64,000 bases of DNA from Solen grandis (GCA_021229015.1 CM037795.1:11214035-11278034), one strand, 5' to 3'. Shown: positions 34,901-49,900, counted from the stretch's first letter. Program-made: numbers and translations. Notes: generated from the letters alone by a model not told the origin.

Positions 34901-37900
34901 ATGGGAATGCAGGGATACAAATAAAAAGCGCAAGTCATATATGCAATTAATTTATAAAAATGATACTGCAAACTCAATGGAAAGGGCATTAACTTGTCTA
35001 AGAGTTGATTAATCATAATAAAAATTGCAGGTACACAAGTAAAAATTTGGAGTAAAGCCCATCTATAATGTAGGGGAAGTTTGACTCATTAGATTTACTC
35101 TCTAAATCTATATAGGGAGAAGAAATCAAAGGGCCATAACTCAGGTTAACCACGACACTTCCTCACATGTAGGTTGTCCACCTGAAAGTTTGGGGGTAAG
35201 TCCCAGCCATGTTGTAGGTGCAGATACTCAAGACTTATTCTCTATTTATTCCACAAAGGAAGAAGATTCAAAGGGCCTTAACTCCTGTAATTGCAGATTA
35301 ATCATTATGGAAACTGCAGGTGTAAGAGTTCATATGGAAAAGGAGTCTAGACAATTTTCAGCAAAATTATTAAAAGCTGAAGAAGAAGAAGAATAAGAAG
35401 AAGAAGAAGAAGAAGAAAAAGAAGTGTGTCACTGACATGATTCCAGTATAAACATCTCCACCCCTTCCAACAACTTTGTTGTTGGGGTTACAATGGTAAT
35501 CATCATATACAATCATGTAGGTAGTGTATTAGCTGATATTTGTTTAATTATCAATAATTCAGAAATTGTTCAATGAAATGCATGTGAAGAAGACTGTTGA
35601 CAAAAGTTTGTTTGTTTATTGGGTTTAACAACCTACCGACAGTATTTCAGTCATTTGGAGACGATGTCTACTTCAGACAGATACAGTGCTGTCACACTGC
35701 AGTATTACGCCGTAGACACATGGCATGATACCACGCCCAGTCACATTATCCTGACACCGGGCCAACAGTCCTGGAACTACCCTTATATGCAGAGTGCCAA
35801 GCAAGGAAGCTATACCAGTACCATTTTTTACGACTTTGGTATGTCGCGGTCGGGGATCAAACCCACGATGACAAATGTGACCTATATTTATTCAAGTGTC
35901 AGTTATATTGCATGCTTTATAAATAACAAAATAAAACCAACCCCTGTAATGCCTGATCAGGCAGAAAGCAATTTTTATGACCTTCTTGTCTTGGACACAA
36001 TAATTATTAGAAATATAAAGTGAGAAAATCTCAGAAATGGGAACTGTGTGCGGGCTGATCTTGGTTTTTATTGGTTGCATAGGTCATATATTTCCTTAAG
36101 AAAAGAGACAAGTTTCCATCACTCATAACAATGTAAGTGATAATTTTCTCATTTCTTTTGACAGCTTCCTCTAGTTTAATCATTATATTACTGCCACACT
36201 ATCAAATATCACTCCAGAGACAAGTGGCATGATACCACATCCTATCCCATTATCCTTGCACTAATCCTGGAAACACCCTTTCATGCTGAGCACCTAGCAA
36301 CTGAAATATACCGCAACCATTTTTAACAACTTTGGTATGCCATGGTTGGGAATTAAACCCAGGACCTCGCTACGAATCAGATACCCTTCCCAGTCAGTCA
36401 GTGGACCATCCTACGCCGCCATCTCTCTAAACGATGAATCATTCGCATCACTACAAAACACCAGCAGTAATTGAGCCTTGAATAAACAGACTGCACTGTG
36501 AGGAAACAAATGCAGGTTGAATTCTGCATCATATGACTCAATACAAACAATAATACTTAATTTCATTGTTTGAATAGTCAGGTCTTATCAGGTGTTTAGT
36601 AAAAAACATCCTCTCCTTTATCATTTATTATAACTTTAGACAAATGATTACTCTGCCCTGAACTTTGTTATTAACTGGTTCAAATGCAGTATTTGTAAGG
36701 AAACTGATGAGGGCGCCATGAATTAGCGAAACTGGTTGTTGACTATGAATGTGAAAATAAAAAGAGTTTGGTCTGCATTTTGAGTGAGAATTTTGATGTC
36801 CTTCCCTGGCACAAAGTACTAGTCCAACCCAGGACAGAGCACTTATCAGAGTTTATTTGTTGGGTTTAACATCCCAACTACAGTATATCAATCATTTAAA
36901 GACTATGTCTTCTTGAGACAGATATAGTGCTGTCACACTGCAGTATCACGCCATAGACATGTGGCATGATACAACACCCAGTCACATTATCCTGACACTG
37001 GGCCAACCAGTCCTGGAGCTACTCTTATATGCTGAGCACTAAGCAAGGGAGCTATACCAGTACCATTTTTTACCACTTTTGTATATTGTCACTTAGTAAT
37101 CTTAACTGAACCTCTATTTCTGTGATGAACCAATACTTTAAGCTACTGAAAAAATCCATAACACTCTCAATCAAATAAGGAATGAGGAATTTGATATATA
37201 AGAGATAGGATAGATAGTTACAGATTATGGGCAAAGGAAATTTCTTATTTAGTCAATGTAAACTAGTCATCATAATGTCTTGCAGGCTGCTTAGGTTTTT
37301 AATTGTTTATACAAATGTATTTATTTACTGACTTGAAAGAACATACACATGAACAATTACAAACAAAAACACATTTCAAACATGAGCTCATAGAAATATC
37401 AAGAATTAATTTTAGTTTTAATACTATTGATCCAAAATATAAGATTTTGAAGAAATAAACAAGAGTGTTCTCTGGAACACATGTGTCACCTGCTGAAGAA
37501 TGACGAAAAAAGTGTGACCGACAGACATACAGACGGACAGACAGACGGCAGAAAAGTTATGTCTCCTCTGCTTACAGAGGGACACAAAAATGAGCCTTAT
37601 CATTTTCAAACAGGAATTCTGCTCTTAACCCTTTCCCTCATATAGACTCATTTTAACCCTTTCCCTCATATAGACTCATTTTAACCCTTTCCCTCATACA
37701 TGTATAGACTCATTTTAACCCTTTCCCTCATATAGACTCATTTTGACCCTTTCCCTCATATAGACTCATTTTGACCCTTTCCCTCATATAGACTCATTTT
37801 GACCCTTTTCCTCATATAGACTCATTTTAACCCTTTCCCTCATGTAGACTCATTTTGACCCTTTCCCTCATATAGACTCATTTTAACCCTTTTCCTCATA

Positions 37901-40900
37901 TAAACTCATTTTAACCCTTTCCCTTATATAGACTCATTTTGACGCACTCAATAGGTATCACATAAAGCCTGATCTGCAGAAAACTACAGTTAAACATTAC
38001 CAAATTTAATTATAAAGTCCTCATTTCCTGACCACTGAGGAGCAGTGAACAGCATAAAACCTGATCAGCCTGCGAGTTACTCGCAGGCTGATCTGGTTTT
38101 ATGCTGTTCGCATAGGTCTTTTCATGGAGTCCTCTATGAGGGAAAGGGTTAAGTATGTTCTTGACGAACTTTGAAACAAGGTATATCAGAGATATAACTG
38201 AATCTAGATAAAACAGATTACGTTTAAAGCACTCAAATAAAATGTTGCACTTTTGAGTTGCATACATTCAGGGAAAATTCATGCTATTTTCATAATCACT
38301 TTTAATGAAATCATTTAAGTCTTGGTCCTCCCGGAGCTTGATACTAATCTTAATCATGCAAATGCTTTCACATAGTCTCACTCAGTTTGAATTGCAACAG
38401 ACAAAACAACAGACAATCTGCATCCCAAAAAAGCTTGATTCTGATCTCAATCAAAGAGAGGCTTGGCTTTGCTGAACAATCCAATCTCATATTCTATTTG
38501 AATGGTTTTATATAAACAAAGAATCTGTATAAAAAAAAGCTTTGCAGTTTATCTTTTTTTTTTTCTGAAAAAAAAAATAAAAAAATGCTATATCAAGAAA
38601 ATAAATCTGTAGTTGTACATTAATTTTGTTTATGTACAGTACAAAATGGTGAATTTTGTCTCTGGGGAAATTTCTTATATATATATAAATTGTGCGATTT
38701 TTCCTCGAAAAAAATGTCATTACCTGTTCATTATTTCACAAAGCAATGCTCTTACATTAATCATGCAATGGAAAAGACACTTAATAAGACAATTTTAATT
38801 AGTATTTCATGTTTGAGCTCACATTGTACCTGACTGTGCAAACTTTAGAATCTGAGCTACAATATTATTCATGAAGGAGCAAACAGAGGAGACCTTGATC
38901 AGACAGCTCGAATCTGCTGTTTTGTCAAATTTCTTTCTACAAAAGTGTTAATAGACCAAAAACTTGTTTAAATGTTCTCACAAATTTGGCCCTTTACCAA
39001 TTGAGTATCATTACCCTTTGCTTGTTGGGTTTAATATTTCAGGCATTTGGAGACTATGGTTTCTATGACTAGGTATAGTGCTGCCACAAAGCAGCATCAC
39101 TGTGCCTGCTAATTCTGGAAGTACCATATATATATGCTGAGTGCCACGCAGGAAGCTACCAGAACCATTTTTTTCTGACTCTGGTATATCATGGTCAGGG
39201 ATTGAACCCACAATCTCCTGTGGCAGATACTCTAACCACACAGCCACAGGGGCCAGTATTTTTATCCTATACTTCTAATATTAATTGACAATCTATTTAA
39301 AACAAAAGCTGTCCCAAGACTGCGCACTCCACTTTTCTGAGTGCTGGATATATAATGTTAGCTGTTACTACTTTTAGTGTTAGCATATAATACAGTCTTA
39401 TAAGATATTGAGCCCAAAACATATGGGAAGTTTAAATCTCCTAGCTTTAGACCTTACAGAGTTAAAAAATTGGAAACCATTCACCTGAAATATTTCATTT
39501 GAAATGAACAGTAACTAGGGGCATTACTGCACAAAAATGAATTTATGTGTAACATGCCCTTTTGAAATTTTTTCCAACCTTGAAAGTGATCAAGTATCCC
39601 ATCCATGAAGGGAATATATTTGACAAATTTTGAGAAATTGACCTTAACCAGTCAAAAATTCTACATTGAAAAAGGGGCATATCTGTACTAAAATTATTTT
39701 TAGGGTTATATGCCCTTTTGAAATGGGTTCCTTTTTTGTAGTAAACAAGTATACAAATTGAAGTGATTATGTTTGATAATTAGGGAGAAATTGACCTTAA
39801 CAAAAAACCTAATTTTTAGTCATAAAGGGGGCATAACCATACCAAATTTTAGGTTTACCTGCCTTTTTGAAATATGTTCCCTGATAGGTAATAAACAAGT
39901 GAATACATTGGACAGTGTTAGTGAAAAATCTTAACCATTACAGAAAATTCTAAGCCAAAAAAGGGGCCATAACTCTGCTCTTTTGAAATGGGTTCCTTTT
40001 TTTGATAGTGAACATGTTATCCAAGTTTGAAAGGAATATGACAGACAGTTTTTAGAAATCACCTTATAAAAAAACTTAAACACCATGAAAATTCTATGAT
40101 GAAAAAGGGCCATAACTTTGCCAAATTATGTTTAGAATTACTGCCCTTTTGAAATGAGTCCCTTTTTTTTATAGCAAATGAGTATACCAAGTTTGAAGTG
40201 ATTATGTTTGATGGTTATGGAGAAATGGACCTGAACAAAAAACAAACAAAACAAGAGCTGTCAGAGGACAGCAAGCTCGACTATTCAAAATGCTTGTTGG
40301 TAAATCAAATGAAATCTATTTAAATTCTTGCCCTTCATAGTAATAGTAAAAAATGATATTCCTTGATAGCCTGATACCCCTTAATATATATATGATGTCT
40401 AAAATCAATCCCATGCCTAGTTACTGAGACATAAGCACAATAACACTGTGCATGCAAAACTTAAACCAAAAATCCAAGTTAGAAAAGGGCCATAATTTGC
40501 ATCAGTCCAAAAGTTATCCTCCTGTTTTCTGATGCCCTTGAAGACACACCTTAACTTTCTAGTCAATTCCACAAGCAATTTCTGAGATATAAGGTGGATA
40601 GTAGCTTGAATGCAAAAATTTAACCATAATTCTAAGTTAAAAGGGGGTCATTATTTTTAATTTATTCCATCAAGTGTTATCTTCCTTTATAGTATGATAC
40701 CCCTAAACATATTAAAGATGTTTCAAATCAATCCCATGTCTGGACTCCGAGATATAAGCATGAAAGTACCTTGCATGCAAAACTTTAACCAAAATTTCTA
40801 AGTTTAAAAAAGGGGCCATAACTTGTAATATATTCCATAAAAAGTTATCTACCTTGATAGCATGATACTCCTAAACATATTAAAGATATTTCAAATCAAT

Positions 40901-43900
40901 CCCATGCCTGGATACTGAGATATAAGCATGAAAGTAACTTGCATGCAAAACTTTAACCAAAATTTCTAAGTTAAAAAGGGCAATAATTTGTAACATATTC
41001 CATCAAGAGTTATCTACCATGAAAGTATGATACCCCTAAATGTATTAAAGATGTTTCAAATCAATCGCATGCTTGATACTGAGATATAAGCATGAGAGTA
41101 TCTTGCATGCAAAACTTTAACCAAAATTTCTAAGTTAAAAAGGGGCCATAATTTGTGATATATTCCATCAAGAGTTATCTACCTTGGTTGTATGATGCCC
41201 CTAAACATATTCATAAACTTTCAAGTCAATACCATGAATGGTTATTGAGATACAAACTAGATAGTAGCTTGCACGCAAAACTTTAACCAAATTTTCTATT
41301 GCATGCAAAACTTTAACCAAAATTTCTAAGTTAAAAAGGGGCCATAATTCATATTAAATTCAGTCAAGAGTTATCTACCTTGGTTGTCTGATGCCCCTGA
41401 ACATATTTATAAACTTTCAAGTCAATACCATAAATGGTTATTGAGATATAAGGTTGATAGTAACTTGCACGCAAAACTTTAACCAAAAGCTGCAACGCCA
41501 ACGCCGACGCCAGGGTGACTACAATAGCTCTCATATTCTACGAATCCAATTTTAAAATTTTTAAAAAACATGAAATTCATGTACCAATTTATGATATGAT
41601 GAATATAAGTTTACTGAACTTTATATGGCATATGAATCAATGGACTGTTCTTTGCTCTGCATGCTGTTTAAAATTTGAGCTTCAATATTGTATGAGAAAA
41701 CATAGAAGACCCTGATTAGACAACTCCAATGGGAGTTTTGTTTGCCAATGCGTCAAATTGAGTCTATATGAAGTAAAGGGATACATTATAAGTATGAACA
41801 AGGGTGCCAGTGCTGCCACAATATACGCCACCACAAAATATAAAGACCAAGAGGGTCCTTTTAATTATTGCTTTTAACATTTCTGTAAGCATAAGCTCAT
41901 AATGAAGTCTGTGAAACCAATTAATTTATCTGAACAGAGATAGAACCCTAAAAAGGCTTCCAATATGAAAGTAGGTCAAATAGCAGTATTAATATGAATC
42001 CTTTTTTCTTTCTCCCCATAACTCTTGCAAAAATCACTGTATCAGAAAATCCCTTCTTTATGCACTTTTACCAGTTTAGAAACCTGAGTTGTGCTTTCAA
42101 GAGACCATGTTTAGAAAGACATAGCTATTGCAAATATTGATGAACATCAAAATACCTGCTTTGTGCATATCTACCCAGTATAGTAATGATATTGACCAAG
42201 TTTTGAAAAGATTATGTCAGAAACATACAAGGAATTGCATCAGCAAGGCTGAAATATCAATCAGCTAAAGAGACTAAGTTTCACGGGACATAAATCTTGT
42301 AAAAATCAAGGAACCAGAAAAATGCCACTTCATGCACATTTACCAATTTTAGTAATGACATTGACCAAATTTTGAAAAAAAATCATTCAAAAATGTAGGA
42401 GGAGTTGCGTTCACAAGGCTGCAATATCATTCAGCTACAGAGACTAAATTTCAAGGGACACAAATCTTGTAAAAATCAAGAACCGTAAAACTGCCACTTC
42501 ATGCACATTTACCAATTTTAGTAATGACATTGACCAAGTTATAAAAAGATTCATTCAGAAATGTACAAGGAATTGCGTTCACATGGCTGCAATATCATTC
42601 AGCTACAGAGACTAAGTTTCAAGGGACACAAACCTTGTAAAAATCAAGAACGAAAACCCACTTCATGCACATTTACCATTTAGTAATGAATTACCAAGTT
42701 TTGAAAAGATTCATTCAGAAATGTAGGAGGAGTTGTGTTCACAAGGCTGCAATATCATTCAGCTACAGAGACTAAGTTTCAAGAGACACAATTCTTGTAA
42801 AAATCGGACGTACGGACGGATGGAGAAGATGAAGCCAATATACGACTGCCTCCGGCGGCGTATAAACAGTGACCAGCTAAATTTGCTGGTTTAAACCGTT
42901 TTCAAATTCAGAGAGTACCTCAAGACAGATAATATGAGTGGGCCATATCTTAAAGCAGTAGAGAATGATGTACTGGGTGTCGGACAGGATGTAAGTAATG
43001 CTACCCATAGTGTACACAATTACATGCAATTGTGTCCCCAAGATTTTAATTGTGTTTTGTTACCCAGCAACCAAATAAAATATTTTAGTATACATTTAAA
43101 ATTACATTAATTACATTACACATGTTTATAGCCTATTTGTTCCTCTTTCTGTATGTAATCACTTGTCTTTTGAATATATATGTATGTAATTCAGAATCGT
43201 TGATTGTGCAGTTTATACACAGTCTGTTCCCCTAAAACTTTATAAAGGGCACCGTGGTCCAGTACACAATCACTGATACAAAGATTTTGAGTTTGAATCT
43301 CACTGGGGTCAAGGATTTTCCATACCCCTCCCACACACAAATTAATTGTCCAATCAAGGAACCCTCTAGATTACTAGTATACATTGTAAGTACACAAAAA
43401 AAAAAAAGAGGGTCTGGAATCGCTCACCTGAGAACCAGGTATTAGCGGGAGGAAAAGAAACTTCTCTTATGATATTATTGAAAAAGGACTCTGCCCCCTG
43501 CTAGCCATAAATTGAGTGAGTATTTTTGGGCAAGAAGAATTTTCAAATTTGTACTTTATACATATAAGGAAAATGGGCTTAGCCCCCTGGTGGCCCAGGG
43601 TTCGAATTTAAGCTCACATACTTGCTAAATGCGAGTGACAATTTATAAATGTGAGTGAAAACTTCATGTACCTGCTATTTTTTGCGAGTGGAAACAGACT
43701 ACTAGTAGCTAATATTGAGTCCAAATCCTACACAGCACCTCCACTGTTGTGTGCCAAATGTGCCAATACCTCAAATTTATTTAAAGTGGCTCCAATTTCT
43801 TGAATTTGTCACATTCCCTCCCATGTTGCATGATTTTTATTTTTGTGAATTACCTAAGCAGTCAGTCTGGTTAACAATTTTGCTCACGCGGATATATGAT

Positions 43901-46900
43901 GGACTAAGAAAAATCTATAAGCAGTCCATTCGACATGACCTTCACCTTTGTATTTCACAGTTATGACAGTTTTGACAGTTGGCACTTTATTATTGAAGTG
44001 TTGAGCAGGTTTTCAGCAAATTATATTGATTGTATAGGCAGTGTTGTGCCTAGGCCATGGGATCACGGGATTCACACAATTTTTTTAACAATGGCCAATT
44101 TTCGCTTTTTTTCATTCTTGGCGTTCATTTCCTATCATTTTGTTACTACATGTATGAGGATTGACAATTCTTGGGTAAGTTATGCATGTTTTGGTTAACA
44201 TTACTTTATGTCCCCCAAAATTATAAAATGTCCCCCAAAATATTAGTCTGGGGGACACTGGTGTCCCCTGGAAAATCTGAACTAGGCACAACATGGTATA
44301 GGTTAATTCATGATACTGCCAGATGTGTTGATTAATTACCGGCAAAATCAAAAGCAGTCGTAAGTTCAGTTGTGATGGCTCTGATTTACAATAGATTTTT
44401 TTGGCAAATGAAAGCATGCAGTATATCTAATACAGAAGATAAAATTAAGAGCACAAGCAAACTAAATTACCGACAACATTACGGTATATATCCTACGATA
44501 ATATACTTAATTATCCCATCTTTCCCAATCTCATTCATGTGTTCTAAGAGTATTAAATTAAAAACAGATTCGGTCAGTATGCTAATACCTCCACCAAAGT
44601 CACGAATGTTAACTCCATTTTAAGGAGGCATGGAAAATTTGGTAGTACAGTTACAAATGATGGGGGATGTCTGGAAAGAGACAGAATAGATTAACCATTC
44701 TGCCATAAGGGGCCTGAAACTAAAACTGCATACTCCGATTGTTGTCACCATAGTTTGCACTGTTTTATTAAAATTGACACTTGACTCTTTACAAGTATCT
44801 TTAGAATTTGAAACCTTAAAGTTGCAAGTTGACTTTTTGGACAAGCAGATTTTTTTCAAATTTGTACTATACACATTTTAAGAAAATGGGCTTTGTCCCC
44901 TTGCAGCCATGTTTTTCAAAAGATCAAAATAATTTGAACAATCTTGGTAAAGAGTGACATAAGAACATCTATGCCAAATAACTTTGAAATCTGGCCAGTA
45001 AATTTGGAGGAGAAGATTTTCAAAGTTTTCATATGTTTTTTTCTTTCTGTTGCCATGGCAACCAATTCTGAATGGTATCAAATTCTTTGAACAACTATGA
45101 AAGGGCTTCACCCAATGAACATTCCTTAAATTTTCTTTAAAAATGGCCCAGTGGTTTAGGAGGGAATATTATTTAAGTTAAATGTTGATGATGGACGACA
45201 GACACTCATCGGTCACAACGTGCCCCAGGTCAGCTAAAAAAAAAAGCATAAACTCAGCTTCTAATAATTTTAAATACTTCATACCTGAGAAGCATTTTCC
45301 TCCATGACTCTGGGACGCTAGAAAGGCCATCTGCAAGGTTAGATAGCACCAGTATTAACCATTGTGCATGTTGTTTTTTGTTCATGGTATTGAGGCATTC
45401 ATTTTTAATCATGTCATGATAAATAAAATCATTAACATTACTAGAGTTTGATTTTGTGTCTTCCACCATTCCCCTGCTCACCATATATCAGGTCATTTCC
45501 ATGCATGGTAAGGATTCCTTTTTCTAACTTATGGTATTACATCCCTAATCAGCTAATCACTTGATGCCATAGATTTTTAGATTGACATATTTAAGCTGTG
45601 TTCATGAATGCGTGTCAATGGATAAAAAAGAATGACATCAAAATTAATATGATATTATCATTGAGGTGAGACAGAAGGACAGTTCCATCACTATATGTCA
45701 CCCTTTGGAGGCATAAAAAAAACATTCTGAAAACCATCCAAACATGTCAAAGTTATAGTTATAAGGACACAACTACCATAACACTTTCTTGGCTTATGAC
45801 CTTTGACCTCTTACCATTGACCATGGCCATTTGAGCCATGGACCTAGGTATTGTGCATGACACTTCCTCTACTGGCAAACAATACTGCTAAGTAATTAAA
45901 ACTCCACCAAGGAATGATAAAGTTATGGACAAGATACAAAAATATACCTGAATGAACTCTTAAGTGTGACCTTGACCCTTGAGCTACCCACCTGGATCTT
46001 GAGCACGACAAATCACGGTGAATATCTATGTCTTGTAATTTCAAAATCTGTCAAAGAATAATAACCTTATGGAGCGAACACCATTTGTGATATCCATTCT
46101 GACAGAAAGCGCAAAATCACTTTATGTGGGGAAATATAATTCTTAAATGCCTTTTGCATCTTTCTCTCCATCAAAAGCTCTCATGGTAACATAAATAAAT
46201 ACTTGTAAAGTTCTTCTAAATTACCTGCGTCAAACTGATCAACACTTTATCAGCCAAAATTAGATGCTCAAGAATTGGTGTTGCACGCAACACATGAGTC
46301 CCCTATAGGTAAGGTGCATAATTTTTCCATTACCACAGAAACCAATTTTGGTAGGGGACTAATAATCTAAATACTATTTTGAAATGACAATACTTGCAGC
46401 TCATAGTGGTCCCTCATTATTCTGCACCCTTTCTACACTAAAGTTTCTGTTTCGAAACTGAATAAAATCAAGAAAAACGTTTTCTACAGGATTACAAATG
46501 ATATGTGAGAAACAGCTATGTATCTACTATTTACCGAAATTAGTTCCAACAAATCATTAATGATTTTTTAATTCTGATTTTTTCAATTTTTTTATTTTCC
46601 TCAAACAATACCCATCCTTAAAAAAGTAACTGGTTTTGCACGTGAGTCCCCTACCAGTGAGATGCATAATTTTTCCATTACCATAGCAACCAGAATTTTG
46701 GTCCGTGAAAAAAAAAACACAAAGTGATGTGCAGAATCTCCATACTGCCATCTATTCATATACCAAGTTTCATTACATTATCTGAAACAGTTTTTAAATT
46801 ATTGCAGGATCCAGATTTCCGGACATCCAGATGGACAGATTGATGGGGGGCAAACCTATAGTCCTGTCAACATTGGTAGGGGACTAATAGAGTTACTCCA

Positions 46901-49900
46901 GAATTAAAAATATTTGGGAATTTCTCTGCTAACCAGAGGGTACAAACAAACTTTTCCAGTTACAGCTTTGTGGTGTTGCACTAATTCTATTGTGAACAGT
47001 AGAGCACCGTGAAGCTATAATGGTAAAAGTTTGTACCCCCGGTTTAGATGGGAAAAACCCACATTTGCCGAGTTCAGGATAACATCTTATTACTTATTTT
47101 AATCTTCTTGACAGTCGAATCACCTCAAGGTTTCCAAGACACTCACCAAATGTTAGGTTTTCCTCCTCCTCCTGATCAGCATCTTCCCAACCTTCATTTT
47201 CAACATATCTAGCAAATTCTTCCTCTGTCATAACCAACACCTGCGTGGATAACATTCAAAACATCCATCCATCACTCACATTTCTTTTCCTTTTGTTTAA
47301 CTAAAATCATTAATTTTATTTTCGTTGACATTAAATTACATTGATTATGTAAGGGAATTTTGTGGGTACATTTATATGTGGATCTATGTTCAAGAAAACG
47401 TGAGGTCTATACAAGAGACATAAATTTCGTGGGAATTAATATTTATGGATAAAACCCTCCACAAAATCAACGAAAATGAATGCCCTTGAAAATTATGATT
47501 TCACAGTATGAATAATTGTATCTATGATATTGATCCCTTACTTCATGAATATTCATGTAAAAATCTATGATCTAAGGAATTTCAATTTACTGAACTTTAT
47601 ATTATATAAGAAACAATGTTTTTTGCCATGCAGATTGTAGACTCAGAGCTACCATATTGTATAAGCAATCAGAGGGGACCAAGATCTGTTCAAGTTTGCC
47701 AATTTGTCAAAACAAACCTGTATGAAGTAAACAACTAAATTTATGAATGCTTATTTTTTTTTTAAATAATTAGATCTAATGTAAAACAATTTAATCAGTA
47801 AAAGGTTGTTGTTTTAGCATACAATGTTGCTGCAACAGTGTCTAAATCATTAAGTGAAGTTTAGCTAAAAATAGAGGAGGAAGACACAAGTGTACAACTT
47901 CCTGGCAGGCTTGCAAAAGATTATTCAACAAGACTTCCTATGTGCACTCTAGGTCATCATTAACCTGCAGTTATCTGGACATAACTGCAGGATTGAAATA
48001 CTGTCGTAGTAACGGTAAACTCAAATAAGATCACAGCAATCTAAAGACTCAAGGCCAGGGAAGACTTTAACCCTTTCCATCATAGAGGAAACCATGAAAA
48101 GACCTATGCGAACAACATAAAACCAGATCAGCCTGCGAGTAACTCGCAGGCTGATCAGGTTTTATGCTGTTCGCTGCTCCTCAGTGGTCTGGAAATGAGG
48201 ATTTTGTAATTAAATTTTGTAAGGTTTAACTGTGGTTTTCTGCAGATCAGGCTTTATGTGGTACCTATTGAGTGCGTCAAAATGAGTCTATATGAAAGGG
48301 TTAAAATGAGACTATATGAGGGAAAGGGTTAAAATGAGTCTATATGAGGGAAAGGTTTAAAATGAGTCTATATGAGGGAAAGGGTTAAAATGAGACTATA
48401 TGAGGGAAAGGGTTAAAATGAGTCTATATGAGGGAAAGGGTTAAGATGAGTCTATATGAGGGAAAAGGTTAAAATGTCTAAGGTATACCTTTAATGTCTG
48501 GGTCATCTCTTCTATTGTTAGGATTCCCTCTTCTCCTAGAACAAAACTGCCATCCTCTATTGGTAATTCCTAAAAAATTAAAACCACATTTTAGACAAAA
48601 TCAGTATCATCACAGGTGACCTATTTTTCAAGTGTTCACAGAAATATCTGAACAAATTCATCACCACCTGATCTATGATTGTCTGTTTCATACAAAAAGA
48701 AACATGGTTGTGTTTGTGTCTTTGTTTGTTTGTTGGGTTTAACGTCCCATCGACAGTCTTTCAGTCATTTGGAGACGATGTCTACTTGAGACAGATACAG
48801 TGCTGCCACACTGCAGTATCATGCCATAGACATAGGCATGATACCACACACAGTCACATTATCCTGACACTGTGCCAACCAATCCTGGAACTACCCTTAT
48901 CTGCTGAGCGCCAAGCAAGGGAGCTATACCAGTACTTTTTTTACGACTTTTGTACGTCATGGCCGGGGATCAAACCCATTACCTCCCGATTCCGTGGCAG
49001 ATGCTCTAACCACTCGGCCACTGGGATTGGTTGTGTTTGTTATCCTGTTTGTAAATAGTAAATCTAGACCAGAATGGAATAATTCCCTAACCAAATGGTA
49101 AAAGTATAACTTCTAATTTGACTGCAAAAACTGACCATCAATACCTTCAAGTGTGGGTTGGATATTCTAGGGATATGGCAGGAAGTATGACCAATTAAAA
49201 ACAGATGAGCCACTGCTGGTGACTGATGCCCCCATATATTGCTTTGACACAATAAAGAAAGCTCTCATTCTTTCAAATCCTTTAGACAGTTATCTGTACT
49301 TGTCTTCTTATTGGTCTTTTCAGAGAGAGAAAAGGTGGGGGGAGAGAGGAGAAACAAGATTTGATGGTTGGGATATTTTTCTGTCACTGGAAATGTGACC
49401 ATAGGACATGGGTGTCCAAACAATTTTTGCAATTAAATTGATATTTTTGTCAGTACCCTGACCTCAACCAAAAGATGAAACCATTACTTTCTAAGCTAGC
49501 AAGCTGGTACTTTTTCACAACTCAATGTTTTGTCCTAAGGATCACGTTTGCATAGTTATTTCAAAGCATAACTAAGATACAGTCCAGACAGGACTGTTTG
49601 CATACATTTTAAACTTGTTTGCAAAACATTGTCTTGTCCTACAAATCATTTGTGCTAAGTTGTTTCAAAACATGTTCCTTCACATTGACCTTTAAGCTAG
49701 TGACCTAGCTCTTGTTTGCAACACATTTCTTGTCCTATAGATCATTTGTGCCAAGTTTTTGTTTTTTTTAAATTTGCATTCACAACAAAGTTACAGCTGG
49801 GACACAATTTCAAGGTCAATGGAGTGCTGTGACCTTACCCTTCAAGCTAGCAACTTCAAGCTAGCAATTGTTCATGACATATGGTTCTTACTCTCGTGCT

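Noticed and set aside
37629..37934. Regularly spaced repeats suggestive of a CRISPR array
   Set aside because: Units are contiguous with no unique spacers, are derived from a transposon end, and the genome is eukaryotic.
37629..37934. TTAACCC-rich array as interstitial telomeric sequence
   Set aside because: The period is 28 bp and the motif is the TTAA target plus the MITE end; it is not a run of hexameric telomere repeats.
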